64,000 bases of DNA from Alphaproteobacteria bacterium (GCA_003139615.1 PLJH01000032.1:111728-175727), one strand, 5' to 3'; shown: positions 51,805 to 60,572, counted from the stretch's first letter. Numbers and translations: made by a program. The notes: generated by a model not told the origin, from the letters alone.

Positions 51805-52868
51805 ATGATCGGCAAAATTACTATCGCAGGAATTGCGCTTTCGTTGAGTTTGGGGGCGCCGTCGCTTGCCGATGACTGCGCGCTGAAGCGATTTGCATCC
51901 CTGGATATGATTGCCGGCCCCGACGGTTCAATCGCGATCCCCGTCTAATCCAGGGTGCAAGTTACCGATTTAGGCTCAACGCGTTCGGCCCCGGTCAAAT
52001 CGGCTCCAATCTGGCGGATCAACTAAAGCTGGAGCGCGAGCCGGTTCCTGACAAATTGCCGATGTTCGTGGACGGTCACCAGATAAAAAACATGGTCTCG
52101 ATTCCCGCGCTCTCTTTGGGAGGCGAAGGAGGTCGCCTCGATCTGCCTCAAGCCAAGGTCCCGGAGGATCCAAGCCCGCAATCGAACGCAACCGAACCCG
52201 AAGGCACGCTCGGGCACGAATATCTTCGCTACTTCGACCTCGATCTCGATTTCGGCAACGGCAAGCTCAATTTGTTTTCGCCCGAACATTGTGCGGGAAA
52301 GGTGGTCTATTGGGCGAAGGAATATACAGACGTCCCAATCGATTTTCTGCTTTCACTTCAATCGATTACCGCAAAGGGCAGGAGCCCCGACCCCGGCGCA
52401 TTTTCGAAAACGATGCCGACGCCGTCGGGCAAGAAGATTCAGTTTTCGACATTGCCGGATTCGTTTGACGGGAGTCTGAACGGAAACGTGGTGCCCGCGT
52501 CCATCAACACGGAAATCGCGCATTCGCGTATGTCCATGGATATGGCACAAGCATTGTTCGATCTGGCCCCGAATTCACCGGGCATCGAGACAATCGCAGG
52601 GACTGGGGAAGATCGTGGAGTCCACTACCGCTATCGGTTCGCGTCGCTCAAAATCGGGAACATCGAGGTCAAGAACCCGGACATAGAATTGTGGCCCACG
52701 GACCCGGCCGCCGAAGAAAAACTCGCCGCGGGACTTCCTCCTCAGCTGCTGGACAGGCTTCCCAAACCGCCCGCGCTCGAACTCGGAACGGACATCCTGC
52801 GTCAGCTCCATATTTACTTCGCGGCCAATGAGGGGAAGTTCTACGTGACGGCCGCGGACGCGCATTAG
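51805..52868 (+). pseudogene. frameshifted retropepsin-like (aspartyl protease fold) gene
   Basis: The first frame (51805-51948) encodes a signal peptide (GIALSLSLGAPSLAD) and then RFASLDMIAGPDGSIAIPV, where it stops. The second frame, shifted by two bases, continues as IQGASYRFRLNAFGPGQIGS, then NLADQLKL, and runs to 52868 without interruption. Joined, they look like a secreted aspartyl-protease-fold protein whose SxxxxxxVDTG strand is replaced by RLNAFGPG, so the catalytic Asp is missing. A base deletion near 51945, or a sequencing error, would explain the break. Either way the active site looks degenerate. Confidence 0.6.
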
Positions 52869-52901
52869 TTTTGAATGGCACGCCGCAGCCTGGACCGCGT
52901 T

Positions 52902-52930
52902 TTGACTCCTTTGTTCGATTTATGTAATAA
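52902..52930 (+). promoter_or_regulatory. sigma-70-like promoter of the oxidoreductase operon
   Basis: TTGACT (52902-52907), 17 bases, then TAATAA (52925-52930) makes a plausible -35/-10 pair about 195 bases before the flavoprotein gene. The long leader contains a repeated AATAATTTCA/AATAATTTCA motif (near 52926 and 53001) but no obvious riboswitch. Confidence 0.5.
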
Positions 52931-53124
52931 TTTCAACCGCTTAACTGTGAAGAACCTTGGGACGCTTTCACCTCATGCATGCCGAATCGCCAATTGCGCA
53001 ATAATTTCAGCGGGCTAATATCGATTTAAGGGGAAATACAGGGGCTCGCAGGTTGTAAGTCCCGCCCGCGTTCGAGTGCGGCGTCGCCACATGGCGCAAG
53101 CCGCCGTGGAGATGCATCAGGAAA

Positions 53125-54969
53125 ATGAGTTCCGCTTTGGCTGAGGAGCCTGGCCTGAAGGGGCCCGCGCATCCGACCGGTATGAAGCCGACAGACGTCA
53201 GCAACCCGGACTACTTTCACAAGGTTGTCGATTGCCAGTGGGCGTGCCCCGCGCACACCCCCGTGCCCGAATATATCCGCCTGATCGCGGCGGGCCGGTA
53301 CAGCGACGCCTATATGATCAACTGGGAGTCGAATGTGTTTCCGGGGGTGCTCGGACGCACCTGCGACCGCCCCTGCGAGCCTGCCTGCCGGCGCGGGCGC
53401 GTGGAGGCAGAGCCCGTCGCGATCTGCCGGCTCAAGCGCGTGGCGGCCGACAACAAGGACGACATTCGCGACCGGCTGCCCGTGGCGTCTCATCACAAGA
53501 ACGGCAAGCGCATCGCCTTGATCGGTGCTGGGCCCGCCTCGCTTACAGTTGCGCGCGATCTCCTGCCGCTTGGCTACACGGTCGTGATCTACGATCAGGA
53601 CAAGCTGGCGGGCGGCATGATGCGAACGCAGATCCCGAAATTCCGTCTGCCCGAAACGGTGCTCGACGAGGAGTGCAACTATATCCTCGATCTCCAGCCG
53701 GAATTGAAGTTCGGTCAACGCATCGACAGCATGAAGGCGCTTGCGGGCGAAAATTACGACGCGATCTTCGTCGGCTGCGGTGCGCCGCGCGGGCGCGATC
53801 TCGAAATTCCAGGCCGCATGGAAGCCGTCGCAAATATCCATATCGGCATCGACTGGTTGTCGAGCGTTTCGTTCGGCCATATCGAGAAGATCGGCAAGCG
53901 CGTCATCGTGCTGGGCGGCGGCAATACCGCGATGGATTGCTGCCGCACGTCGCGGCGCCTCGGCGGCGAGAAAGTCGACGTCGTCGTGCGCTCGGGCTTC
54001 GAGGAAATGAAGGCCTCGCCCTGGGAAAAGGACGATGCGATGGGCGAAGGCATTCCGATTCACAATAATCTCGTGCCCAAGGAATTCAAGCACGACGGCG
54101 GCAAGCTCAAGGGTGTGGTGTTCGAGAAGGTGAAAGCGCAGCGCGACGCCAAGGGCCGGCGCGAGCTTGTGCCCACCGGCGAGCCGGACGTGCTGATGGA
54201 ATGCGACGACGTCCTTGTCGCCGTGGGGCAGGAAAACGCCTTCCCATGGATCGAGCGCGATGTCGGCATCGAATTCGACCGCTGGGACATGCCGAAAGTC
54301 GACACCGTTACGATGCAATCGACCAACCCGAAGATTTTCTTCGGCGGCGATTCCGCGTTCGGACCCAAGAACATCATCTGGGCCGTCGCCCATGGGCACG
54401 AAGCCGCGATCTCGATCGATCTTCTGTGCAGCGGCAAGGACGTGAAAGCCGATCGGCCGCCCCCGCTCGTCAATCTGATGAGCCAGAAGATGGGCATTCA
54501 TGAATGGAGCTATGACAACGATATCTCCAACGACCTTCGCTACAAGGTGCCGCATACGCCGAAGGAAATTGCGCTGAAGAACGTGAAGATCGAAGTGGAG
54601 CTCGGTTTCGATCCGAAGGCGGGCTTCCTCGAAGCCCAGCGCTGCCTCAATTGCGACATCGAAACCGTCTTCGAAACCAAGCTCTGCATCGAATGCGACG
54701 CCTGCGTCGACATCTGCCCCATGGATTGCATCACCTTCACGGAGAACGGCGACGAAGAGGATTTGCGCACGCGCCTCACCGCGCCTGCGCCCAATCCCAC
54801 GCAGGACCTTTATCTTTCGGAGATCCTGAAGACGGGTCGCGTGATGGTGAAGGACGAGGATATGTGCCTGCATTGCGGGCTCTGCGCCGAGCGTTGCCCC
54901 ACGGGCGCGTGGGACATGAAAAAATTCTATCTCGAACCCGCACAGGCCGAGTCATGCCGGAGCCTATAG
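53125..54969 (+). CDS. GltD-like FAD/NAD(P) flavoprotein with ferredoxin clusters, subunit of the 2-oxoacid:ferredoxin oxidoreductase
   Basis: The 614-residue protein has an N-terminal cysteine-rich region (C37, C41, C80, C84, C88, C101), as in GltD/NfnB-type iron-sulfur flavoproteins. It has an FAD site GAGPAS (134-139), an NAD(P) site GGGNTAMD (about 270-277), and a C-terminal ferredoxin with CxxCxxCxxxC at 521-531 and 582-592. It lacks the large glutamate-synthase amidotransferase and is not a glutamate synthase by context. The start of the catalytic alpha subunit overlaps its end by 16 bases. I infer that it passes electrons between NAD(P)H and the ferredoxin side of the enzyme. Confidence 0.8.
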   Translation: MSSALAEEPGLKGPAHPTGMKPTDVSNPDYFHKVVDCQWACPAHTPVPEYIRLIAAGRYSDAYMINWESNVFPGVLGRTCDRPCEPACRRGRVEAEPVAICRLKRVAADNKDDIRDRLPVASHHKNGKRIALIGAGPASLTVARDLLPLGYTVVIYDQDKLAGGMMRTQIPKFRLPETVLDEECNYILDLQPELKFGQRIDSMKALAGENYDAIFVGCGAPRGRDLEIPGRMEAVANIHIGIDWLSSVSFGHIEKIGKRVIVLGGGNTAMDCCRTSRRLGGEKVDVVVRSGFEEMKASPWEKDDAMGEGIPIHNNLVPKEFKHDGGKLKGVVFEKVKAQRDAKGRRELVPTGEPDVLMECDDVLVAVGQENAFPWIERDVGIEFDRWDMPKVDTVTMQSTNPKIFFGGDSAFGPKNIIWAVAHGHEAAISIDLLCSGKDVKADRPPPLVNLMSQKMGIHEWSYDNDISNDLRYKVPHTPKEIALKNVKIEVELGFDPKAGFLEAQRCLNCDIETVFETKLCIECDACVDICPMDCITFTENGDEEDLRTRLTAPAPNPTQDLYLSEILKTGRVMVKDEDMCLHCGLCAERCPTGAWDMKKFYLEPAQAESCRSL

Positions 54970-56786
54970 TCGCGACGAACGATTTCGTCGTCAAATTCGC
55001 CAATGTGAACGGCTCGGGCTCGGCGAGCGCCAACGAGCTGTTTGCAAAATGCGTGCTGCGCATGGGCGTGCCGGTCGCATCGCGCAACATCTTCCCGTCG
55101 AACATTCAGGGCCTGCCGACCTGGTACGAAGTGCGCATTTCCGCGGCGAACTGGCTCGGACGGCGGGGCGGCGTGGACCTGATGGTCGCGATGAACCCGC
55201 AGACCTGGGACAAGGACGTCGCCTCCATCGATCCCGGCGGTTACCTGTTCTACGATTCGACCAAGCCGTTGCCGCCGTCGAAGTTCCGCGAGGACACCAA
55301 TTCGATCGGTGTGCCGCTGACCGACATCTGCAACCGCAATTATACGGATCCGCGCCAGCGCCAATTGTTCAAGAATATCATCTATATCGGCGCGCTGGCG
55401 TCGCTGCTTTCGATCGAACCCAAGGTCGTCGAAGACGCGATTGCGGCGCAGTTCCAGGGCAAGGAAAAGCTTATCGCGCCCAACGTAAAAGCGTTCCGGC
55501 TCGGCTACGACTATGCGGGCGAACATCTCGCAGGCGCCTGCGGCCTCAAGCTCGAGCGCGCAAATGAAGTCGGCGACCGCATTTTTATCGGCGGCAACGA
55601 TGCGGCCGCTCTCGGCTGCGTCTATGGCGGTGCGACGGTCGCGGCGTGGTACCCGATCACCCCCTCCACCTCGCTTGCGGAAGAGTTCGGCAATCATTGC
55701 CGCGAATTCCGCGTGGATCCCGAAACGAAAGAGCATCGCTACGCCATCGTGCAGGCGGAAGACGAGATCGCCGCCATCGGCATGGTGATTGGCGCGGGCT
55801 GGAACGGCGCACGCGCCTTCACTGCCACCTCCGGCCCCGGCATTTCGCTGATGCAGGAATTCTTCGGGCTTGCCTATTTCGCGGAAATTCCCGCCGTGAT
55901 CTTCGACATCCAGCGCGGCGGACCTTCCACCGGCATGCCGACGCGCACGCAGCAATCCGACATCCTCCTCTGTGCCTATGCGAGCCATGGCGACACAAAG
56001 CATGTGCTGCTGTTCCCCAAGGACCCGGGCGAGGCGTTCACTTTCGCGGCCGACGCTTTCGACCTGGCCGAGCGGTTGCAGACTCCCGTCTTCGTGATGA
56101 TGGATCTCGACATCGGCATGAACGACTGGCTGGTCCCGCCGCTCGAATGGGACGATTCGCGACGCTACGACCGCGGCAAGATCATGAGCCGTGACGAGTT
56201 GGAGGCGGGAAAGATTTTCGGCCGCTATCTCGACGTCGACGGCGATGCGATCCCCTATCGCACTTTGCCCGGTACGCACCCGACCAAGGGCTCCTATTTT
56301 ACGCGCGGCACGTCGCGCGACCGCTTCGCGAAATACAGCGAAGAGGGTGCTGTCTATGTCGACAACATGCAGCGCCTGCTGCGCAAGATCGATACGGCCA
56401 AGAGCCTCGTTCCCGCGCCCATCCGCCATGACGCCAAACAGAAGGCGCGTTTCGGCGTCATCTATTACGGCTCGACGACTGTCGCGATGGAAGAAGCGCT
56501 TGCCGCACTCGAAGCGCAGGGTTTGCATCTCGACACGTTGCGGGTGCGCGCTTTTCCTTTCTCCGAGGACGTTAACGAGTTCATCAACGCACATGACCAG
56601 GTTTTCGTCGTGGAGCAGAACCGCGATGCGCAGTTTCAGAAGCTGCTCGTCAACGAGTGTGCCGTCGATCCGGCACGCACGATCTCGATCCTGCATTATG
56701 ACGGCACGCCCATCACGGCACGCTTTATCACGGGCGCGATTGCCGATCGCATGAATCTGAATCAGCGCCAAGAGGCCGCGGAATGA
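54954..56786 (+). CDS. korA: 2-oxoacid:ferredoxin oxidoreductase alpha (gamma-alpha fusion) subunit
   Basis: The 610-residue protein fuses the gamma domain (about 1-185, GSGSASANELFAKCVLRMG) to the alpha domain (about 195-580, starting GGNDAAALGCVYGGATVAAWYPITPSTSLAEEF). The PITPST loop is the thiamine-pyrophosphate and substrate signature. With KorB it should decarboxylate a 2-oxoacid to an acyl-CoA, reducing ferredoxin. The alpha-gamma fused form is typical of KorA-like (2-oxoglutarate) enzymes; the precise substrate is inferred. The ATG at 54954 overlaps the flavoprotein gene. Confidence 0.88.
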   Translation: MPEPIVATNDFVVKFANVNGSGSASANELFAKCVLRMGVPVASRNIFPSNIQGLPTWYEVRISAANWLGRRGGVDLMVAMNPQTWDKDVASIDPGGYLFYDSTKPLPPSKFREDTNSIGVPLTDICNRNYTDPRQRQLFKNIIYIGALASLLSIEPKVVEDAIAAQFQGKEKLIAPNVKAFRLGYDYAGEHLAGACGLKLERANEVGDRIFIGGNDAAALGCVYGGATVAAWYPITPSTSLAEEFGNHCREFRVDPETKEHRYAIVQAEDEIAAIGMVIGAGWNGARAFTATSGPGISLMQEFFGLAYFAEIPAVIFDIQRGGPSTGMPTRTQQSDILLCAYASHGDTKHVLLFPKDPGEAFTFAADAFDLAERLQTPVFVMMDLDIGMNDWLVPPLEWDDSRRYDRGKIMSRDELEAGKIFGRYLDVDGDAIPYRTLPGTHPTKGSYFTRGTSRDRFAKYSEEGAVYVDNMQRLLRKIDTAKSLVPAPIRHDAKQKARFGVIYYGSTTVAMEEALAALEAQGLHLDTLRVRAFPFSEDVNEFINAHDQVFVVEQNRDAQFQKLLVNECAVDPARTISILHYDGTPITARFITGAIADRMNLNQRQEAAE

Positions 56787-57835
56787 CCTACATCACCAAA
56801 CCCAAACTGCGTCATCCGGGCCTGCCGAAAAACAATCTCGGCTTCACCCATCGCGATTATGAAGGCTCGATCTCGACTCTGTGCGCCGGCTGCGGCCACG
56901 ATTCGATCAGCGCATCCCTGATCCAGGCTTGCTTCGAACTCGACATCGAGCCTCATCGCGTGGCGAAACTGTCGGGCATCGGCTGCTCGTCGAAGACGCC
57001 CGACTATCTCCTGGGCAACAGCCATGGCTTCAACAGCGTGCATGGCCGCATGCCGTCGGTGCTGACGGGCGCCAACCTCGCCAATCGCGACCTGATCTAT
57101 ATGGGCATTTCCGGCGACGGCGATTCCGCGTCCATCGGTCTCGGCCAATTCGCCCATTGCGTGCGCCGCGGCGTGAACATGGTCTATATCTGCGAGAACA
57201 ACGGCGTTTACGGCCTGACGAAAGGCCAATTCTCCGCGACCGCCGATAAAGGCTCGAAGAGCAAGACGGCGGTGAACAGCGATTCGCCCATCGATCTGGT
57301 GAGCCTTGCGTTGATCCTGGGTGCAACCTTCGTGGCGCGCAGCTTTTCCGGCGACAAAAAGCAGTTGATACCGCTGCTCAAGGCCGCAATCACGCATCGC
57401 GGCTCGGCCGTCATCGATGTCGTGAGCCCCTGCGTGCAGTTCAACAACAATCCCGCCTCGACGAAATCCTATGATTTCGTGCGCGAGCACAATGAAGCGG
57501 TGAACCGGCTCGATTTCATCGAACCGCGCGCCCAGATCACAGTCGATTACGAACCGGGAACGGTCGAGATCGTCACCCAGCACGACGGCTCGCAACTCAA
57601 GCTCTCGAAGCTCCACGGCAGCTACGATGCGCGCGATCGCGTGGCCGCGATGACCTATCTGCAGGAACATCATGCGAAGGGCGAAGTCGTGACGGGACTG
57701 CTTTACCTCGATCCCGAACCCGAAGACCTGCATGCGCATCTGAACACGATCGCCACGCCGCTCAACACACTCGGCGAAAAAGAACTGTGTCCTGGCGCGA
57801 AGAAATTGGCGGACGTCAACGAGTCTTATCGGTAG
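56783..57835 (+). CDS. korB: 2-oxoacid:ferredoxin oxidoreductase beta subunit
   Basis: The 350-residue subunit binds thiamine pyrophosphate and a [4Fe-4S] cluster: CAGCGHDS (about 33-40), GIGCSSKTP (about 68-76), the GDGDSASIGLGQF block (about 112-124) and the C-terminal Cys in SPCVQFNN. Its start overlaps the korA stop by four bases (ATGA). It completes a three-gene operon. The GHGxxGRxx-type metal-binding region and GLTKGQFSAT loop are in place, so it appears intact. Confidence 0.9.
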   Translation: MTYITKPKLRHPGLPKNNLGFTHRDYEGSISTLCAGCGHDSISASLIQACFELDIEPHRVAKLSGIGCSSKTPDYLLGNSHGFNSVHGRMPSVLTGANLANRDLIYMGISGDGDSASIGLGQFAHCVRRGVNMVYICENNGVYGLTKGQFSATADKGSKSKTAVNSDSPIDLVSLALILGATFVARSFSGDKKQLIPLLKAAITHRGSAVIDVVSPCVQFNNNPASTKSYDFVREHNEAVNRLDFIEPRAQITVDYEPGTVEIVTQHDGSQLKLSKLHGSYDARDRVAAMTYLQEHHAKGEVVTGLLYLDPEPEDLHAHLNTIATPLNTLGEKELCPGAKKLADVNESYR

Positions 57836-57841
57836 CCTCGC

Positions 57842-58882
57842 TCAGGCCGTGGGCGTCCAGATCACATCGTCGATCTGGCGCGCGCCCGTCGCCAGCAGCA
57901 CAAGCCGGTCGAAGCCCATCGCGACGCCGGAGGCGGGCGGCATATGGCCGAGAGCGGCCAGAAAATCCTCGTCGATCGGATAGCGTTCGCCATAGATGCG
58001 GGCTTTCTCATCCATCTCAACTGCAAAGCGGCGCCGTTGCTCGACGGCGTCGGTCAGTTCGCCGAAGCCGTTGGCAAGCTCTACTCCGCAAACATAAAGC
58101 TCGAAACGTTCCGCCACGCGGGGATCGTGCGGCGTTGCGCGCGCCAGAGCAGCTTCGCAACGCGGATATTCGAAAAGAACCGTCGGCCGGCCATTACCCA
58201 GCTGCGGCTCGGCCTTCGACACAAGGATTTTGCTGAAGATGTCGGCCCAGTTGTCGTTGGTCGCGATTTCGATCCCGGCCGCCACCGCGCTCGCGGCCAA
58301 GGCTTCGCGGTTGCCTTCCCCCTGCGGTGAGAGCGACGCGAACAGGTCGACACCGGCATGGATGCGGAACGCGTCGGCTACGCTGATGCGTTCGGGTTCG
58401 GCATGGGGATCGCAAACCCGCTCCCTGAATGCGAAAGCCTTCGCGCCTGTCGTGTCCGCGGCAAGGCACAAGATCGCCAGACAATCATCGATGACGGCCG
58501 CGTAGGGCTCGTTCGCGCGATACCATTCAAGCATGACGAATTCCGGCGCATGCAGTGCCCCACGCTCGCGATTGCGGAAGACGCGGGCGAAATCGAAAAT
58601 GCGCCGCTCGCCGGCGGCCAGAAGTTTCTTGCTCGCGAATTCGGGCGAGGTGTGGAGATAGCGCGTCTGTCGCGCGCCCCCTGTCGCGATCATCTCCGTC
58701 GCGAAAGCATGGAGATGCGCCTCGTTGCCGGGCGAAACCTGCAGTGCGCCGCATTCGACCTCAAGAAACCCGTCCTGCTCAAACCGTCCCCGGATCGCGG
58801 TCTTGATGCGTCCGCGCGCGAGAAGCCGCAAACGGCGGTCCTCATGCACATGCGGCGACCACCATGGCGATGCTTGCGTCAC
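57842..58882 (-). CDS. epmA: elongation factor P (R)-beta-lysine ligase EpmA
   Basis: EpmA is a class II lysyl-tRNA-synthetase paralogue that attaches beta-lysine to a conserved lysine of EF-P. The 346-residue protein keeps class II motif 2 (FRNRERGALHAPEFVMLEWY) and motif 3 (GVAMGFDRLVLL), and lacks the anticodon-binding domain, which distinguishes EpmA from LysS. The GTG start at 58882 is in frame. It lies divergent from efp, its substrate. The 2,3-aminomutase EpmB is not in the window. It is convergent with korB with only six bases between. Confidence 0.9.
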   Translation of the reverse strand: MTQASPWWSPHVHEDRRLRLLARGRIKTAIRGRFEQDGFLEVECGALQVSPGNEAHLHAFATEMIATGGARQTRYLHTSPEFASKKLLAAGERRIFDFARVFRNRERGALHAPEFVMLEWYRANEPYAAVIDDCLAILCLAADTTGAKAFAFRERVCDPHAEPERISVADAFRIHAGVDLFASLSPQGEGNREALAASAVAAGIEIATNDNWADIFSKILVSKAEPQLGNGRPTVLFEYPRCEAALARATPHDPRVAERFELYVCGVELANGFGELTDAVEQRRRFAVEMDEKARIYGERYPIDEDFLAALGHMPPASGVAMGFDRLVLLATGARQIDDVIWTPTA

Positions 58883-59025
58883 GCGATTCTCCCTGGACCG
58901 CTAAACAAGCCAAATCCCTATCACGATCCGGCCGCCTGGGGGCGCCGGGCGCGTTGGCCGTCCAGCCCTTGGCCGAGGCCAATGGTGCTGCTATGACCCC
59001 TGCCGCCAGTTTCCAGAGGTGACAA

Positions 59026-59595
59026 GTGGTTTCGGTGATTGCCAGTCAGATCCGCAAGGGTCAGGTCGTCGAGAAGGACGGAAAGCTCTACGTCGTGCTG
59101 ACGGCCGAAAACACGCATCCCGGCAAAGGTACTCCCGTCACCCAGCTTGAAATGCGCCGCATCAGCGACGGCGTGAAGATCACAGACCGCTACAAAACGA
59201 CGGACTCGATCGAGAAGGCCTTTGTCGAGGAGCGACCCTACAATTACCTCTACCATGATGGGGATCACTACATCTTCATGGATCCCGAGAACTTCGAGCA
59301 GATTTCGGTGCTCGAAAGCGTGATCGGAACGTCAGTGCCCTTTCTTCTCGAGAATATGGAAGTGCATCTCTCCACCCATAACGGCACGCCGATCTCGATC
59401 GAGCTGCCGGCGCGCGTGACGCTGGAAGTGAAGGAAACGGAACCGGTCACGAAAGGCCAGACGGCGTCGGGTTCGTTTAAGCCCGCGATATTATCGAACG
59501 GCGTGCGCACGATGGTGCCGACCCATATCGTGCCAGGCGTGCGCATCGTGGTATTGACGGAAGATGGGTCCTATGTGGAACGCGCCAAGGATTGA
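59026..59595 (+). CDS. efp: elongation factor P
   Basis: EF-P rescues ribosomes stalled on proline stretches. The 189-residue protein has the three-domain EF-P pattern; the modified lysine is K34 in HPGKGTP, which also fits the EpmA next door. The later [20 protein letters not shown] and C-terminal [13 protein letters not shown] confirm the family. The GTG start at 59026 follows GAGG. Confidence 0.95.
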   Translation: MVSVIASQIRKGQVVEKDGKLYVVLTAENTHPGKGTPVTQLEMRRISDGVKITDRYKTTDSIEKAFVEERPYNYLYHDGDHYIFMDPENFEQISVLESVIGTSVPFLLENMEVHLSTHNGTPISIELPARVTLEVKETEPVTKGQTASGSFKPAILSNGVRTMVPTHIVPGVRIVVLTEDGSYVERAKD

Positions 59596-59604
59596 GCGGC
59601 GTGT

Positions 59605-59787
59605 TCACAGATACATAAAATAGAGAACCACGAACGCCACGAGAGCGAGTGCGAGGCTGATGCCGAGCACATAGCGCATGGAGCCGAGAGTCACGGCCTG
59701 ACGCGCGTCCGTCTTCCCGATGATCGTACCGCCATCGCTTGAACGATCGGTACGGATCGTATTCCGGCGGAAATCTGTGTCGGACAT
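59605..59787 (-). CDS. small membrane protein, likely general-stress regulon member
   Basis: The 60-residue protein has a polar N-terminus (MSDTDFRRNTIRTD, then DARQAVTLGSMRYV) and a single C-terminal hydrophobic helix (about 37-60, VLGISLALALVAFVVLYF). GGAG lies close ahead of the ATG at 59787. Two exact EcfG-type promoters lie upstream in the same direction, so it is probably induced by stress. I do not know a biochemical role. It sits between efp and the phyR cluster. Confidence 0.65.
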   Translation of the reverse strand: MSDTDFRRNTIRTDRSSDGGTIIGKTDARQAVTLGSMRYVLGISLALALVAFVVLYFMYL

Positions 59788-59853
59788 ATTCTGCTCCTTC
59801 GGAAATTCGGCGGCGAACAGCCGCTGTCTCTTTTGTGAGATGTCTCTCTTGTA

Positions 59854-59878
59854 AACGGCCGCCCGCTTGGCCCGTTCC
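59854..59878 (-). promoter_or_regulatory. EcfG-type promoter, proximal, for the 60-aa gene
   Basis: On the minus strand GGAAC (59878-59874), 16 bases, then CGTT (59857-59854) equals the EcfG consensus GGAAC-N16/17-CGTT. A start point near 59847 would leave about 60 bases of leader before the gene. Confidence 0.75.
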
Positions 59879-59942
59879 GCAGAAATGACGAAACACCTCC
59901 GCCTCTAAGGGCGCCGGAGCATTTCAGTCCGAAGGGAGGGAA

Positions 59943-60006
59943 GTGAGCGGACACCCGATGCGGGGTGTCGAAGGGGCTGGGGCGTACCGGACCGGACGTC
60001 CGCTCG
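59943..60006. other. structured element between tandem stress promoters
   Basis: GAGCGGAC (about 59943-59950) pairs with GTCCGCTC (about 59997-60004), and inside it GACACCC pairs with GGGTGTC (about 59951-59970). This 60-base fold lies just downstream of the distal EcfG promoter, in the leader of the 60-aa gene. It could be a regulatory leader, a small RNA or a repeat. Confidence 0.5.
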
Positions 60007-60014
60007 GATAATAT

Positions 60015-60039
60015 AACGGCCTCCCCCCAAAGGGGTTCC
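60015..60039 (-). promoter_or_regulatory. EcfG-type promoter, distal
   Basis: On the minus strand GGAAC (60039-60035), 16 bases, CGTT (60018-60015), again an exact match. It lies 230 bases upstream of the 60-aa gene, ahead of the structured leader. Confidence 0.75.
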
Positions 60040-60251
60040 AAAAAAATATTAGGAATTGTGGCGGTCGAATTTTGCGCGGCAAGCCTTTGAATTATCGTTG
60101 TTTTCCGCGGCCACCGTTGGGCATGTCTTGGCGACGCCCTTAATGCAAATCTGCGGCAGGCTGTCGCATATTGTGGGAGGCGTTCAAAATGCGCCCGGCA
60201 ACGCAGCGCACTGTTTCCTGTAGCGAGATTCTATCCGGAGGGGCTTTTCGC

Positions 60252-60425
60252 TCAGACCGGCGGTTGACCCCGGAGTGCGCCGGAAAAAGCGTTGATCACC
60301 AGCATGACCAGGAACACGAGCAGCAGAATTTTTGCGATGGTTCCGGCCAGGCCGGCCAAAGCAAAGAAACCCAGCACGCCGCACAACAACGCCAACAAAA
60401 AGAAAACCAGTGCCCATCCAAGCAT
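60252..60425 (-). CDS. DUF1328 (YtjA-like) membrane protein
   Basis: The 57-residue protein (MLGWALVFFLLALLCGVLGF, then FALAGLAGTIAKILL) has two hydrophobic helices and fits the DUF1328/YtjA family of small stress-associated membrane proteins. It is too short for simple gene calling. GAGGAG lies ahead of the ATG at 60425. An EcfG-like promoter with one mismatch (GAAAC-N16-CGTT) lies just upstream. Its stop at 60252 is followed by 200 bases without a gene. Confidence 0.78.
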   Translation of the reverse strand: MLGWALVFFLLALLCGVLGFFALAGLAGTIAKILLLVFLVMLVINAFSGALRGQPPV

Positions 60426-60450
60426 GAATAGACTCCTCGTCCTGTTCGCA

Positions 60451-60475
60451 AACGCGCCGCAGGAAGCGATGTTTC
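60451..60475 (-). promoter_or_regulatory. near-consensus EcfG-type promoter for the DUF1328 gene
   Basis: On the minus strand GAAAC (60475-60471), 16 bases, CGTT (60454-60451). The -35 has one mismatch to GGAAC. It lies about 25 bases ahead of the start codon, so the transcript leader would be short. It is weaker evidence than the exact matches at 59854 and 60015. Confidence 0.4.
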
Positions 60476-60572
60476 CCGAAGTTCCGGATTGCCCGTGGCG
60501 CCCGCTCTATCCGGCCGCATCGATTCAAGCGAACAAGCCTGTCGCGACGCAGCCGGGAGCCAGTCTTCGCTG

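Noticed and set aside
53026-54873. 615-codon antisense frame opposite the flavoprotein gene
   Set aside because: It mirrors a well-conserved gene with clear cofactor motifs and has no domain of its own.
54927-56771. 614-codon antisense frame opposite korA
   Set aside because: Same reason: it is a codon-composition shadow of a conserved enzyme gene.
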